A stretch of 64,000 bases of DNA from Stropharia rugosoannulata (lineage: Eukaryota > Basidiomycota > Agaricomycetes > Agaricales > Strophariaceae), in contig JANCIK010000002.1 of assembly GCA_028532985.1 (NCBI GenBank), positions 2,914,001 to 2,978,000 of the forward strand. Direction: 5' to 3'. The notes under the pieces are model-generated. The model was given only the letters and a program-made list of their open reading frames with translations, ran no database searches and was not told where the DNA came from. A program made the translations under genes and the position numbers. The first letter of the stretch is position 1. Each line of letters starts with the position of its first letter. This document shows positions 13,193-22,754 of the stretch, piece after piece.

Positions 13193-13508
13193 ATATTTTT
13201 TGGGCAATTTATGTTGAGCCGGCAAGTTATGATACACTGTTCGCGTTCATAGAAGAGTATCCACGTTGTTAGTAGAAGAAAGGGTTTGACAGTACACATA
13301 ATAATGACAAACGCACATCGGACCAATCAGGGGTGCGTGAGAAAGTGAGAGTCGTACTATAACTGCATCGTGTTGACTGCTCTTAATCCCGTTCTGCCCC
13401 AAGCATTTGTGCAGCAACTCGCTTTGTAAGTTCCGTTATACGTGTCATCCCGCCATATAATCATTGACCTCCGTGTTTTTCTCTTTAAGCCTCCTTCGTC
13501 TTTTCATA
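13193..13508. promoter_or_regulatory. Upstream region of alpha-tubulin copy B
   Basis: 316 bases between the hydrolase stop and the tubulin ATG. A CCAAT box (ACCAATC at 13322-13328) lies about 185 bases before the ATG, and a pyrimidine-rich tract immediately precedes it. No coding sequence seen. Confidence 0.45.
13322..13328 (+). promoter_or_regulatory. CCAAT box upstream of alpha-tubulin B
   Basis: ACCAATC within GGACCAATCAGG, a close match to the binding site of the HAP/NF-Y complex, 181-187 bases upstream of ATG 13509. Confidence 0.4.
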
Positions 13509-15239
13509 ATGCGTGAAGTCATCTCCGTGCACGTTGGTCAGGCTGGTGTCCAGATCGGTAACGCCTGCTGTGAGTGCTTATTCGTACCCCTTTTTGCATA
13601 AACTTTCTTCGAGCTCTTCCTTGTGGCAATGTAAGCCAGGAAACGCGTCATCTTCACCGCTTTGACTGTATGTGCCAAAGACAGCATACTGATCTGATTA
13701 TCTTAGGGGAGCTGTACACTGTTGAGCACGGTCTCAGCGTAAGCTACATCTACACTGCCCGACCTTCACGTACTGACTGATCGATAGCCCGACGGTCGTC
13801 TGCTAGATGGATCGCCGTCTGCCAACGATGGTGGCTTCAGCACGTTCTTCTCAGAAACATCTTCAGGCAAACACGTGCCCCGTTCCCTGTACATCGACCT
13901 CGAACCGAATGTCATTGACGAGGTCAGGAACGGCCCTTACAGGAGTCTCTTCCATCCCGAGACTCTTGTGACAGGGAAAGAAGATGCTGCCAGCAACTGT
14001 ATGCTAATCTACTTGGTCACTACTCTTTCTAATAGGTATTTATATAGACGCACGTGGACATTACACGATCGGAAAGGAGCAAATCGATGTTGTTATGGAC
14101 AAGGTTCGCCGCCTTGCTGATAACTGCTCAGGTCTACAAGGATTCTTCGTTTTCCATTCTTTCGGAGGTGGAACTGGTTCCGGCTTCGGTGCCCTAATCC
14201 TGGAACGCTTGTCGACTGATTACGGGAAGAAGTCGAAGTTGGAATTCAGTGTGTATCCTGCGCCGACGCTGGCAAACTCAGTGGTTGAGCCTTACAACTC
14301 GGTCCTTACCACACATACGACTCTCGAGCACTCCGACTGCTCCTTCATGGTAGAGTTTATTATTCTCTGTGAGTGTGGCTACTTATGGGTTTATTGTAGG
14401 TCGATAACGAGGCCATTTACGACATTTGCAAAAAGAACCTCGGAATCACGTCTCCCAGTCTTACGAATTTGAACAGGCTTATCGCACAGGTTGTCTCTTC
14501 GATTACGGCTTCATTGCGCTTTGATGGCTCCCTCAACGTTGATTTGAACGAATTCCAAACGAACTTGGTCCCGTCAGTGTATATGATTCCTTGAAAGTTT
14601 GCACTTATTTACTGTTTTATTGCGCAGCTTCCCTCGTATTCATTTCCCCTTGGCCACTTTTGCTCCTATCATCTCTGCTGAAAAGGCCCATCATGAACAG
14701 AACTCTGTCGCTGATATGACCTTCTCTTGCTTTGAACCCGGTAACCAAATGGTTAAGTGTGATCCTAGGGAAGGCAAATACAGTAAGCAGTTTTTTTATT
14801 TGCGTTACGCTCGCCTTCTTATTCGTCTACAGTGGCATGCGCTCTCCTTTACCGCGGTGACGTCGTTCCCAAGGACGTCAATGCCGCCGTCGCTATCATC
14901 AAGACGAAGCGTACTATCCAATTTGTGGACTGGTGCCCCACTGGCTTCAAGCTTGGTATCTGTAATGAGCCTCCCGCACATGTACCAGGCGGTGACCTTG
15001 CCAAAGTCTCCCGTAGCATGTGCATGTTGTCCAACACTACTGCTATTTCTTCCGCTTGGAGCCGCCTCGACCACAAGTTCGATCTTCTTTACTCAAAGCG
15101 TGCCTTTGTCCATTGGTATGTCGGTGAGGGTATGGAAGAGGGTGAATTTTCCGAGGCTCGTGAAGATCTTGCTGCTCTCGAGAAGGATTACGAGGAGGTT
15201 GGTATTGACTCTGCGGATGTTGAAGAGGCTGAGTACTAG
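13509..15239 (+). CDS. Alpha-tubulin, copy B
   Basis: Second alpha-tubulin. ATG 13509 begins [20 protein letters not shown]; the next exon gives [11 protein letters not shown] and then [17 protein letters not shown], again without the K40 lysine. GGGTGSG occurs in [19 protein letters not shown] (near 14165) and the catalytic acid in [11 protein letters not shown] (near 14550). The alpha-specific loop is [12 protein letters not shown], and the C-terminus is DVEEAEY followed by TAG at 15237-15239. About 450 residues; first introns sit at the same codons as in copy A (after NAC and after the GLS segment), supporting duplication of an intron-containing ancestor. Differences from copy A include [17 protein letters not shown] residues ([10 protein letters not shown] against [10 protein letters not shown]) and the acidic tail. 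Division of labour between the copies cannot be told from sequence. Confidence 0.95.
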
Positions 15240-15496
15240 TAGTGTGGTTTAGTTTCTCTCTCTTTTTTGTTTTTGTCTTGCTGTCCTATGGTTGAACAAT
15301 TCCCTTCCTAACTACCTTTCTGCGATCACACATCTCAAATTTCAAATCACACACTGCGGAATAACATGGTGTATTACACTAGCACGCCAGCCCGGCAGGC
15401 TTGCTTATAACCGACTTATAACCAATTAAAGTCTGAAAAATTAGCCCAAGTTTAGCCTCATATAATTAGGAAAAGTCGTCCTCGAGAGTCCGCCCC

Positions 15497-15577
15497 TCCG
15501 AGTGTCCATGGACAGTCCGACTCGGACAGGTCACACATTTGTAATATGTGACACGGCGGGCCGCCATATGTGGTGGC
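15497..15577. repeat. Cluster of three adjacent inverted repeats
   Basis: Three potential stem-loops lie end to end: TCCGAGT...ACTCGGA (15497-15526, with GTCCATGGAC inside); GTCACACAT...ATATGTGAC (15530-15552, one mismatch in nine); and GCCGCCA/TGGTGGC around ATAT (15560-15577, one mismatch pair). The run is GC-rich inside AT-rich flanks. It could be a structured RNA, a MITE remnant or a protein-binding palindrome array. Confidence 0.55.
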
Positions 15578-16389
15578 GACGCGTCCAAGCGCTCCAAGTG
15601 AGAAATGACCTGGAAATCTTTCACTTTTATTTTCTTTAAAAATAAGTTTTAAGGAAAAATGGAACATACATATGTTTCAATAGGTCGGAAACATAGTCAA
15701 ACTATTTGAAATCTATTCTTCCTTCTCATTGAGCACATAATGTGATTTATTGCTTTCTTTTACTGTCCATATAAACATACATCTATTGCGAGCTATTCAA
15801 ATCTGTTACAACAATGTTACAATCTAGTAGCTCGTCTAATAGAATCGATTCCCACATATCCCCACCTATTCCTTTACGTACGCTCATTTCCATTTGGGTG
15901 CATTGCCCATAGTAGACCAGAATTTGAAACCCAAGAAAGCGCACAGAAGAGCCAGGAGAGCAGTTGCATACAGCAGCCAAAGTCCAGAGAAACAAAAGAG
16001 CTGTGAAGTACCTATTCAGAGCAAGCAGCAAGCAGACAGTCGAAGCTGGTCGGTGAGGGGCAAGTGAAAAGCATGAGCATCCTAGAGGTATAGGTGTAGT
16101 CCGGTTCTTTAAGCAAGGTCAGTGACTATCACAGGTGACAGCAATATTAGATACGCACCCTTTAATGCCTACTATCGCCCTTACCATCTGCAATGGTTTT
16201 ATGTGGTTAGGGCGGGGTACATATCACAATGGGGCCCTGGGGGGTTGCTTGAGTCCAACATTCCGAGGTGAGTGCTTGTGGCAATCAAGTGGCAACCGTC
16301 CCCTCTGAAGCGGACGTTGAATCTGAGATGGAAGTGTCACGTACATGATGTTTTCCACGCACTCACTACATACTCACTCGATTATCTAG

Positions 16390-16413
16390 TTCTAAGTACT
16401 TACAAGAAACTAG
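16390..16413 (+). repeat. Direct repeat, unit 1
   Basis: 24-base unit beginning TTCTAAGTACTT and ending AAACTAG. It matches 23 of 24 positions with the unit at 16449-16472; units start 59 bases apart. It contains the palindrome AAGTACTT. Confidence 0.65.
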
Positions 16414-16448
16414 GTAATAAATACACAGTCGTTCTTCTCAACGCTGAG

Positions 16449-16472
16449 TTCTAAGTACTTGCAAGAAACTAG
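16449..16472 (+). repeat. Direct repeat, unit 2
   Basis: Second copy of the 24-base unit at 16390, with one base changed (TTAC to TTGC in the middle). Could be a short-distance duplication or repeated regulatory site. Confidence 0.65.
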
Positions 16473-16812
16473 TTTTCACAATATATCAGTCCCTTAGACT
16501 GAGTTAAACAGTATGTTAAATACATATGATACATTAGATGCATTTAATGGCTAATTAGCGTGAAGAGGTGCTTGGTTTGTAGTGCTTGAATGTATACACA
16601 AAGGGGTTAACCAAGGGTTCTGGGATAATAGGGTCAGAACTTGGTAATCTAGCTAGTGTCTGAGAGTAGTAGTGATGATTATGAGGTGAGTAGGGATGCA
16701 TAGTGGGTGTTCCAAAGGGAGAAGGGTAATACTGATGAAATGAACTAGCAGGCATAGACTAGATGACCTGTGAATGTGTAATCTGCTGAGGCGTTGAAGG
16801 TGAGATGAGATC

Positions 16813-17049
16813 ATGGGAGATATTGAGGAGGAATCTCCAATGGAACTTGATTGCATACTTGCCGATGTTGAACATGGTATCCAAGAGTCAACTTTCTCGC
16901 GCCTAACCGAGGATGATGTAGAGTGGGACATGGACACTGTACTGGAAGAGATAGGAGATGAGATAGATGAGGAAAGTGATACTGACAGGGAGGAAGAGAA
17001 CGAGGAGGAAGAGGAATGCGGGGTAGACATAGAATACCGTAATCTCTAA
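16813..17049 (+). CDS. Small acidic ORF, doubtful
   Basis: ATG 16813 opens 78 codons (MGDIEEESPMELDC...) ending in a run of Asp/Glu: DEIDEESDTDREEENEEEEE. No intron is needed. No family is recognised. Base composition (GAG/GAA-rich) makes an accidental ORF plausible, and an antisense Ser-rich ORF covers the same bases. It could be a remnant of a larger, now decayed gene. Confidence 0.25.
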   Translation: MGDIEEESPMELDCILADVEHGIQESTFSRLTEDDVEWDMDTVLEEIGDEIDEESDTDREEENEEEEECGVDIEYRNL

Positions 17050-17109
17050 TTTCAACTAAGTTCAACGTGACAAAGTGTGAATGTACTAAATCGCTCCTGT
17101 TTGTCCCAG

Positions 17110-17150
17110 CCGTTACCTGTCGGTAACTTCGGCACGCCGGCAGGTAGCGG
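17110..17150. repeat. GC-rich imperfect inverted repeat
   Basis: Arms at 17110-17123 (CCGTTACCTGTCGG) and 17137-17150 (CCGGCAGGTAGCGG) pair at 12 of 14 positions across a 13-base loop. Located about 80 bases beyond the GLN4 stop codon, so it could fold in the 3' UTR of that transcript or be a terminator-like or mobile-element structure. Confidence 0.5.
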
Positions 17151-17229
17151 TTGGTCACGAGCCTAGATGTAATTCTACAAACACTTGATATTCAGCATCA
17201 AAGAACTAACATATAAATTGAAGCTATGG

Positions 17230-19979
17230 TTATTTCCCGGAGTCCTCCTTCAAGCTAACAATCCGATTTAGGACAATATAATCTCCTTGTTGAAGACCCT
17301 CGGCTTTAGAGCCTTCTCCTAATGACGCAATACGAGCGTCTTTATCAAGGGCGAAGTAGGCAACGCGCAACCCTTGGAACCGGACACATTCGTTGCCAAC
17401 CAGTTGCTCACTTGTAACGCGTGGGGTATTGTCTCCTGCTGATTCACCGGTCTGGTTATCCCTTTCCGCCTGCTCAGTTCTTGATACCGCCGCTTTCCTT
17501 GCTTCCACTATAGAATGCTTAGCTAAAGGCCAAAATCCAATTTCCACCATAGCGGTCTTCGTTACTTCTAAAGTGTTCTCCGCAATATCATATCTGAAAT
17601 CACTAGGCACGCGGTCGCTCTTGAAGAGCTGATGGAATACCCGGACTTCATCGATCTTCACCGGGCTGCCTGAAGGAGCATGCTCTGCAACCCACTGGAT
17701 GTATGCCTTTGGCTTCTTGATTGGGCCGTCATTTTCAAGTTTGCAGATTAGCTCTGTCACCTCCCCGGTTATCGGATCTGTTGTGTACGATGTGCAGGTA
17801 ATGGGGTAAGGGGCTTGGAACAAACCGACGGTCTTGCCTGGAGCCAGGCGGAAGTAGTCAGGGGAGTCCTCTGTTCTGAAGTCGTCTGCTTCAATATAGA
17901 GCGTGCGAGTGAATGGGATAGTAGAAGAACCCAGCTCGGGGACTTTCGGATGCAAGGGTTTCTCCACCATTAGACAGTAGTCATCAGGCAGGTTTTCAAG
18001 AGTGACTTTCAATGGCTTTATGACCATCAACAAGCGGGGAGCCGATCCTTCAAGGTACTGTCTTACTGATTGTTCGAAGCGAGCTATCTCAATGTTTGAC
18101 GCAGCAGTGGACACACCCAGTGTGCTAACAAAAGAAAGGATGGCGCCTGGAGGCACTCCACGACGGCGAAGGGCGATTAACGTATATAAACGTGGGTCGT
18201 CCCATCCATTGACGAAGCCTTCGTCTACCAATGCGGCGATCTTGCGCTTAGACATAATGCTCCCCTCCAGGTTCAGTCGTCCGTACTCGGATTGTCTTGG
18301 TTTGTATACCTCGAGAGCATCACATAGCCACTCATAAGATTGGCGGGAGGCAATGAATTCAGTGGTGCATAACGAGTGGCTGATAGCTATTAGCACTTGC
18401 GAGAACAACACGACTTGTTTGTACTCACGAAATATTTTCCATACTATCGACCAAGCAGTGTGTGTAGTCATATGTGGGATAAATCCTCCATTTATCGTGC
18501 GTGCGATGGTGAGGGGTCTCCAGGACTCGATACGCTGTTAGGTCCCACATTTGTGGGTTTCCGTCGTTCAAGTCTTGTTTCATGCGCAGATTGGCTTCCT
18601 TTGGTTTGTACTTCCCATTTTTCATGTTTTCAAATTCAATAAGAGATTCTTCAATGGGTCGATTTCTGTGAACACAGGGCCTTGGTTGCCCCTTCTTCTC
18701 TCCTCTATCCACCTTGATTTCCTCCTCTGGAATCAATATTAGCAAATTCATGGAAATTGGAATCAGCAAGCACTTACGAGTACAGTGACAAACGTAGGCT
18801 TTATCTCGTTTGATTAGCTCAACAGCTAGCTCATATAGTTCCGTGAAGTAATCGCTCGAGTAAGTGATTTTCCAGGGCTCAAATCCGAGCCAACGAACCA
18901 TCTCGAGGATGCTTTCGAAATATCTTGCCTCTTCCTTTTCTGGGTTCGTGTCATCATATCTCAGATAACATTTTCCTTCATGATGCGCTGCATACCCGAA
19001 GTTCACGAAAATGGCCTTCGAGTGACCGATGTGAAGATAACCATTTGGCTCCGGAGGAAAACGAGTCCAAACAGCTCCGCCTGTCGCCTTCAAGTGGGCT
19101 TCCCGAAGATGAGTATTAATTTGTGGGTTTTCACCCGGCTTATGTAGTTGTCCCAAGAAACCTTCCTCAAACACAGATTTCCTGGGAGCAGGAGTGGCGA
19201 CGACTTCTTTTACTGGTTTATTAGTGGTTTTCGGTTCCTAGACATAGTTGACAGCATATTCAAGACGATGGCAAACAATTACCAACCTTAGCTTTAGGCT
19301 TTGCCGCTTCTTTAGGTCCGAATTGTTCCAGGAACACTTGGTCGACCGATTTTTTAACATCTAGGGGACTAGCCCAGCGGAGGTCGGGGGTACTTTTCAG
19401 AGCGCTTATCACGGAACCAAGACTCGCCCATCCTGTAACATTGTTCGATGTGACATAGTTCTTGACAATAGTTTGCAGCTCTTCGGAAGTGATGGAAAAT
19501 CCTGTAGTTTACAATAAATAAACTTTAACTGATAAGAATGACCAACTGATACATACCGACACCACACTCAGCATTGAATTCTTCTTCATTTATAGGTACC
19601 TTGTGGGATTCAACATATTGAACGGCACCTATAAGATATTGGCCTCTGGTTCATTTTTTGACACAAAGAAAATTGCAATCATACCGACAACTTGGTCAAC
19701 CGTCTTAAGCTTTGATTCAGCGATAGCCTTCACAACATAGTCCCGTTCCTTCGACTCTACTGAGCTGGTCTTGGAGAGAGTAACAGATAGGCTATAAACA
19801 AGGGTTGCACGCTTTTCATCTAGGTTTTGTAATGTGGCAGTATTGGTCTCGATGATTTCCTTGAGGATGGTTGCGCTTTTAGGCGCTTTGATCGCTTCCA
19901 GTGCCTTCGCTTTGGTCAAGCCAATAGACTGGAACAGAAGGACTAGAGGATTCGAATCTGGATTCGCCGTATCGGACAT
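17230..19979 (-). CDS. GLN4: Glutaminyl-tRNA synthetase
   Basis: Cytosolic class I enzyme that charges tRNA-Gln. Start at 19979 ([20 protein letters not shown]) with the two-part eukaryotic N-terminal RNA-binding domain (to about residue 200, ending [13 protein letters not shown] repeats), then a Lys/Pro linker. The catalytic core has [19 protein letters not shown] with the HIGH motif (near 19050), [13 protein letters not shown], and [20 protein letters not shown], the GlnRS form of KMSKS (near 18250). The anticodon-binding beta-barrel domain runs to the stop at 17230 (EDSGK). Length about 830 residues is normal for a fungal enzyme. Few introns compared with neighbours. A TGACTCA element sits 127 bases upstream (20106-20112), suggesting amino-acid-starvation control. 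Confidence 0.95.
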
Positions 19980-20105
19980 CGTGGACAGCCTGAGCGACTT
20001 TCGCTCGAGTTGAAAGTGTATCGGAGGAGATCACGATATAGCGGTAGAGGTAAGATGAGTTGGAATTTTGGAAAAGGACTGCAAAGTGTACAGAACCTAT
20101 ATCTT

Positions 20106-20112
20106 TGACTCA
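20106..20112. promoter_or_regulatory. Gcn4/CPC1-type TGACTCA site
   Basis: Exact TGACTCA, 127 bases upstream of the GLN4 ATG (19979). This is the core bound by Gcn4/Cpc1 bZIP activators, which induce aminoacyl-tRNA synthetase genes in other fungi. The match is seen; the regulation is inferred. Confidence 0.5.
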
Positions 20113-20118
20113 TAAAAA

Positions 20119-20130
20119 GATAAGATAAGA
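20119..20130 (+). promoter_or_regulatory. Overlapping GATAAG motifs
   Basis: GATAAGATAAGA, two GATA-factor sites directly beside the TGACTCA element upstream of GLN4. GATA factors mediate nitrogen control in fungi; glutamine is the key signal there, so the pairing is suggestive. Confidence 0.4.
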
Positions 20131-20480
20131 TTTAGATCAAATTCACATCATCCTCCCCAGTTTCACCGTTTGATCCATCCACAAGATGCTCTTAAACGAA
20201 AGGCCAACGAAGGGCCTTATCTTACTCAATACCATGACATACCAATCTTCTCCTGTATCATTATTTTGGAATATCAGACAAACATGAAGAGAATACGTAT
20301 CTAAGTAATACTTAGTCAAAAGTTCGTTAGAGTCTGTAAAACAACCGATAGCTGGTTCGCATTCCAGTTGTATCTGTGCGTTGCGAAACCATCGTCGAGC
20401 ATGATGCGGGGTAACCGTTAGGTTGCCTCAACTTCTAATATTTTATACCACCCGATTAAGGGATGGACAACTTAAAGCAA

Positions 20481-22754
20481 TCAACTGATTAAAGAAGCGA
20501 CCCAAAGTACAAGAGTGAAGGAGAGAAGAGTGTTGAGCCTGGCGGTGCTCATGAAGTCCATGGGCAGGCCGCTGGACTGGCTGCTTCCATCACTGGTATT
20601 GTTACCATTGGATCCTCCATTCGTTCCATTGTTAGTGTCGTTGCTTACAGAGGTGCTGTTTATACCGCTAGTTGTCGTGTTTTGAAGAATAAATGGAGCT
20701 TGAACCGAAGGTGTACTGCCCGCCAAAACAAGAGCCATGCCCGGAGAGGGAACATGAACGGTACAACCTTGCTTGCAGTTCAGTTGAATATTTTGAGGCG
20801 CCCACGAAGCATTTACCGGCAGGAGAGTACCGTTGCCAGAATGTGCGAGTGTTTGTCCGCCCCACGCAATACTAGTTTGTTCCTCCAAGCTGAACCCGTG
20901 AAGGAACTTCACTGTGACCATTGGCCCAAGTTCAGATGGGAAGGTGTTCGCCGGTATGACAAATGGTACTGTGGACTTGGCTGATGAAAGTGTGTCCGCG
21001 AAGTTAAAGAGGGCAAGTTGCTGGACGGTGAGATTCTTTGCATCGTAGATTGCATACCCGCTTACGGATGCGCTTGCGTCGGTCATCGAGTTCGCTACAT
21101 TCAGGTCGACAACAATACTTCCTGTCTCTGAACGAAGGGCTTCCAGTGTCGCCAGAACACCGTAGTAAGGCGAGCCGGTGGTCCATGGTCCGGGAGCGCC
21201 GTTACTGCCGACTGGAGGAGTGAAGAGGTTGTATGCAACACCACGTTCGCGAGAATGGATATATGCGGCACTGTATCCAATCGATGCCAATTGTAAAGCA
21301 TAGTCTGCCGTCCATAGCGATCCCACGCCAAAAGAGTTGGAAACGTTTGGAATGCCTCCACAAGCAGCCGAGTTGAATTCACTCAATATAAGTTGCTGAT
21401 TGGTGTCTGTAATAACTTCTTGGACGCCTGGAATCTGCCATTGGGCCAGTGATACAACTGCGATTCACGTCTGTAGTCAGCTCAGATGTTCGTATGTATG
21501 TATGGCAATCACACCTACCATTAGCATGTTGTACGTAGTGAGAAATGCCAAACGTGAATGTACCCTTGCAGATATTTTGCGGGTAATGTTGGAGACTATT
21601 GATAATTATAAACAGTAGGTACAATGAATCCAAAGCTTGACATGAAAACTCACGATATGTATTTCAACTCAGAGTTGAATCTTTGCGCAAAACCGGCGTC
21701 AAGAACAGCGTCCAAATTCTGAAAATACATTATAGATCATACTTATCGATTTTTTTTTATGAAAAAAGAATACATACCCACTCGCAACATATTGTTGGAC
21801 CGCCTAGATCAGGCGTGCTGACAACGTTTCCATCGGATGTGTTTTTGAGATGATTTATCACTTCTTGCCAGTCCTGCGAAGTTACATGAATTCAGAAGGC
21901 TAAACCAGGTTACTGCTGACGAACATTCATATAATTAGTTGTCGTGTAGTTTTGGAGGTTGGGTCGTAGTTCATGCCGCGAGTAAAGGTCAGGTTCCTGA
22001 TTTTGTGCAGTAAGCATTATGGCAGCCACATCATAAGGAGAACTAGTTACATTTCCAAGTAGAAATCCGTCCAAGTTAGAGCCTAGCGTCTTCGCAGCAT
22101 CCCCTAACATTACATGAGTGTCGGAATGTTACTTCTGTTCAGGCAATGAGACGTAACATACCAGCTGAGAACGCAATATCAGCGCTACCGGGATTGAGAA
22201 GAGATAACCCTGCAGATATGAGACGACGTATCGCATCCCGTATGCGGAAAAAAGACGCACCGACAAGATATATAGCATTCCCAATACCAGCAGAGACTTG
22301 GCTCAGAACTTCCCAAAGAACAGGACCGTAGCTGACGGATTGATCATCACGACTTCCATAATTGAATGGGGAAACTGCCAATTTCTGAATCATAGGTGTC
22401 GAGATTGAACGGTTATAGATCGATGTGTCCATCGAGTTCCCTCCAATCCTTAGGCGCAAAGGATTACTTCCCGTCCTCGCTCTGAGTTCCGTCAGGTAGT
22501 TGATGATGTTAGGGGGAATGGATGAGGTGTCATCTCCAACTTGTGGTTAAAAATTAGATCGAGAAATCAAATAAATGGGGCAAATACACACAGTAAAGAT
22601 CCACAAAACTGAGCTCAAAGCTGAGACCCAGGAAGTTTTGCTGAACACTATGGTGCGACGGCGGAGATGAAGGGATGCTGATCTGTAAAGCGTTAACAGT
22701 AACACTCAATAGAATCCACAATTTGAAGGCGAAGAATACAGAGACGGAGCCCAT
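20481..22754 (-). CDS. GH79 family beta-glucuronidase, probably GPI-anchored
   Basis: Secreted glycoside hydrolase acting on glucuronic-acid-bearing glycans. The start at 22754 gives a signal peptide (MGSVSVFFAFKLWILLSVTVNA, cut after about residue 22). RLRIGGNSMDTS (near 22440) is the GH79 substrate-binding strand. Removing the 54-nt intron 21997-22050 creates LLGNEPDLY, with the catalytic acid/base Glu; the nucleophile Glu is likely that of LSEFNSAACGG (near 21370). The GH79 C-terminal beta domain follows (SGYAIYDAKNLTVQQLALFNF). The end is a Ser/Asn/Gly/Thr-rich stalk and a hydrophobic tail (TLLSFTLVLWVASLIS), typical of GPI attachment. About eight introns. Possible roles are degradation of plant arabinogalactan or pectin side chains, or self-wall remodelling. 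Confidence 0.88.

Larger units (their letters stand above)
15240..17229. other. Gene-poor interval with inverted and direct repeats
   Basis: About 2 kb between alpha-tubulin B and the GLN4 stop without a confident gene. It contains a cluster of three hairpin-type inverted repeats (15497-15577), a pair of 24-base direct repeats (16390-16413, 16449-16472), a small acidic ORF (16813-17049) and a GC-rich inverted repeat (17110-17150). It may be a decayed mobile element or simply 3' UTR plus spacer. No transposase or reverse transcriptase motif is readable. Confidence 0.5.
19980..20480. promoter_or_regulatory. GLN4 promoter and GH79 3' region
   Basis: 501 bases between the GLN4 start and the GH79 stop, both on the minus strand. 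Near GLN4 are a TGACTCA site and two overlapping GATAAG motifs. The remainder presumably holds the GH79 3' UTR. No further gene visible. Confidence 0.5.

Noticed and set aside
15783..16031. Hydrophobic minus-strand ORF resembling a signal peptide or membrane protein
   Set aside because: The reading starts with TTG, not ATG. A second frame gives a membrane-like tail (LWLLYATALLALLCAF), but I could not build exons to an ATG that keep frame.
16653..17030. Ser-rich minus-strand ORF
   Set aside because: It is the antisense of a GAG/GAA-rich stretch; composition alone explains it.
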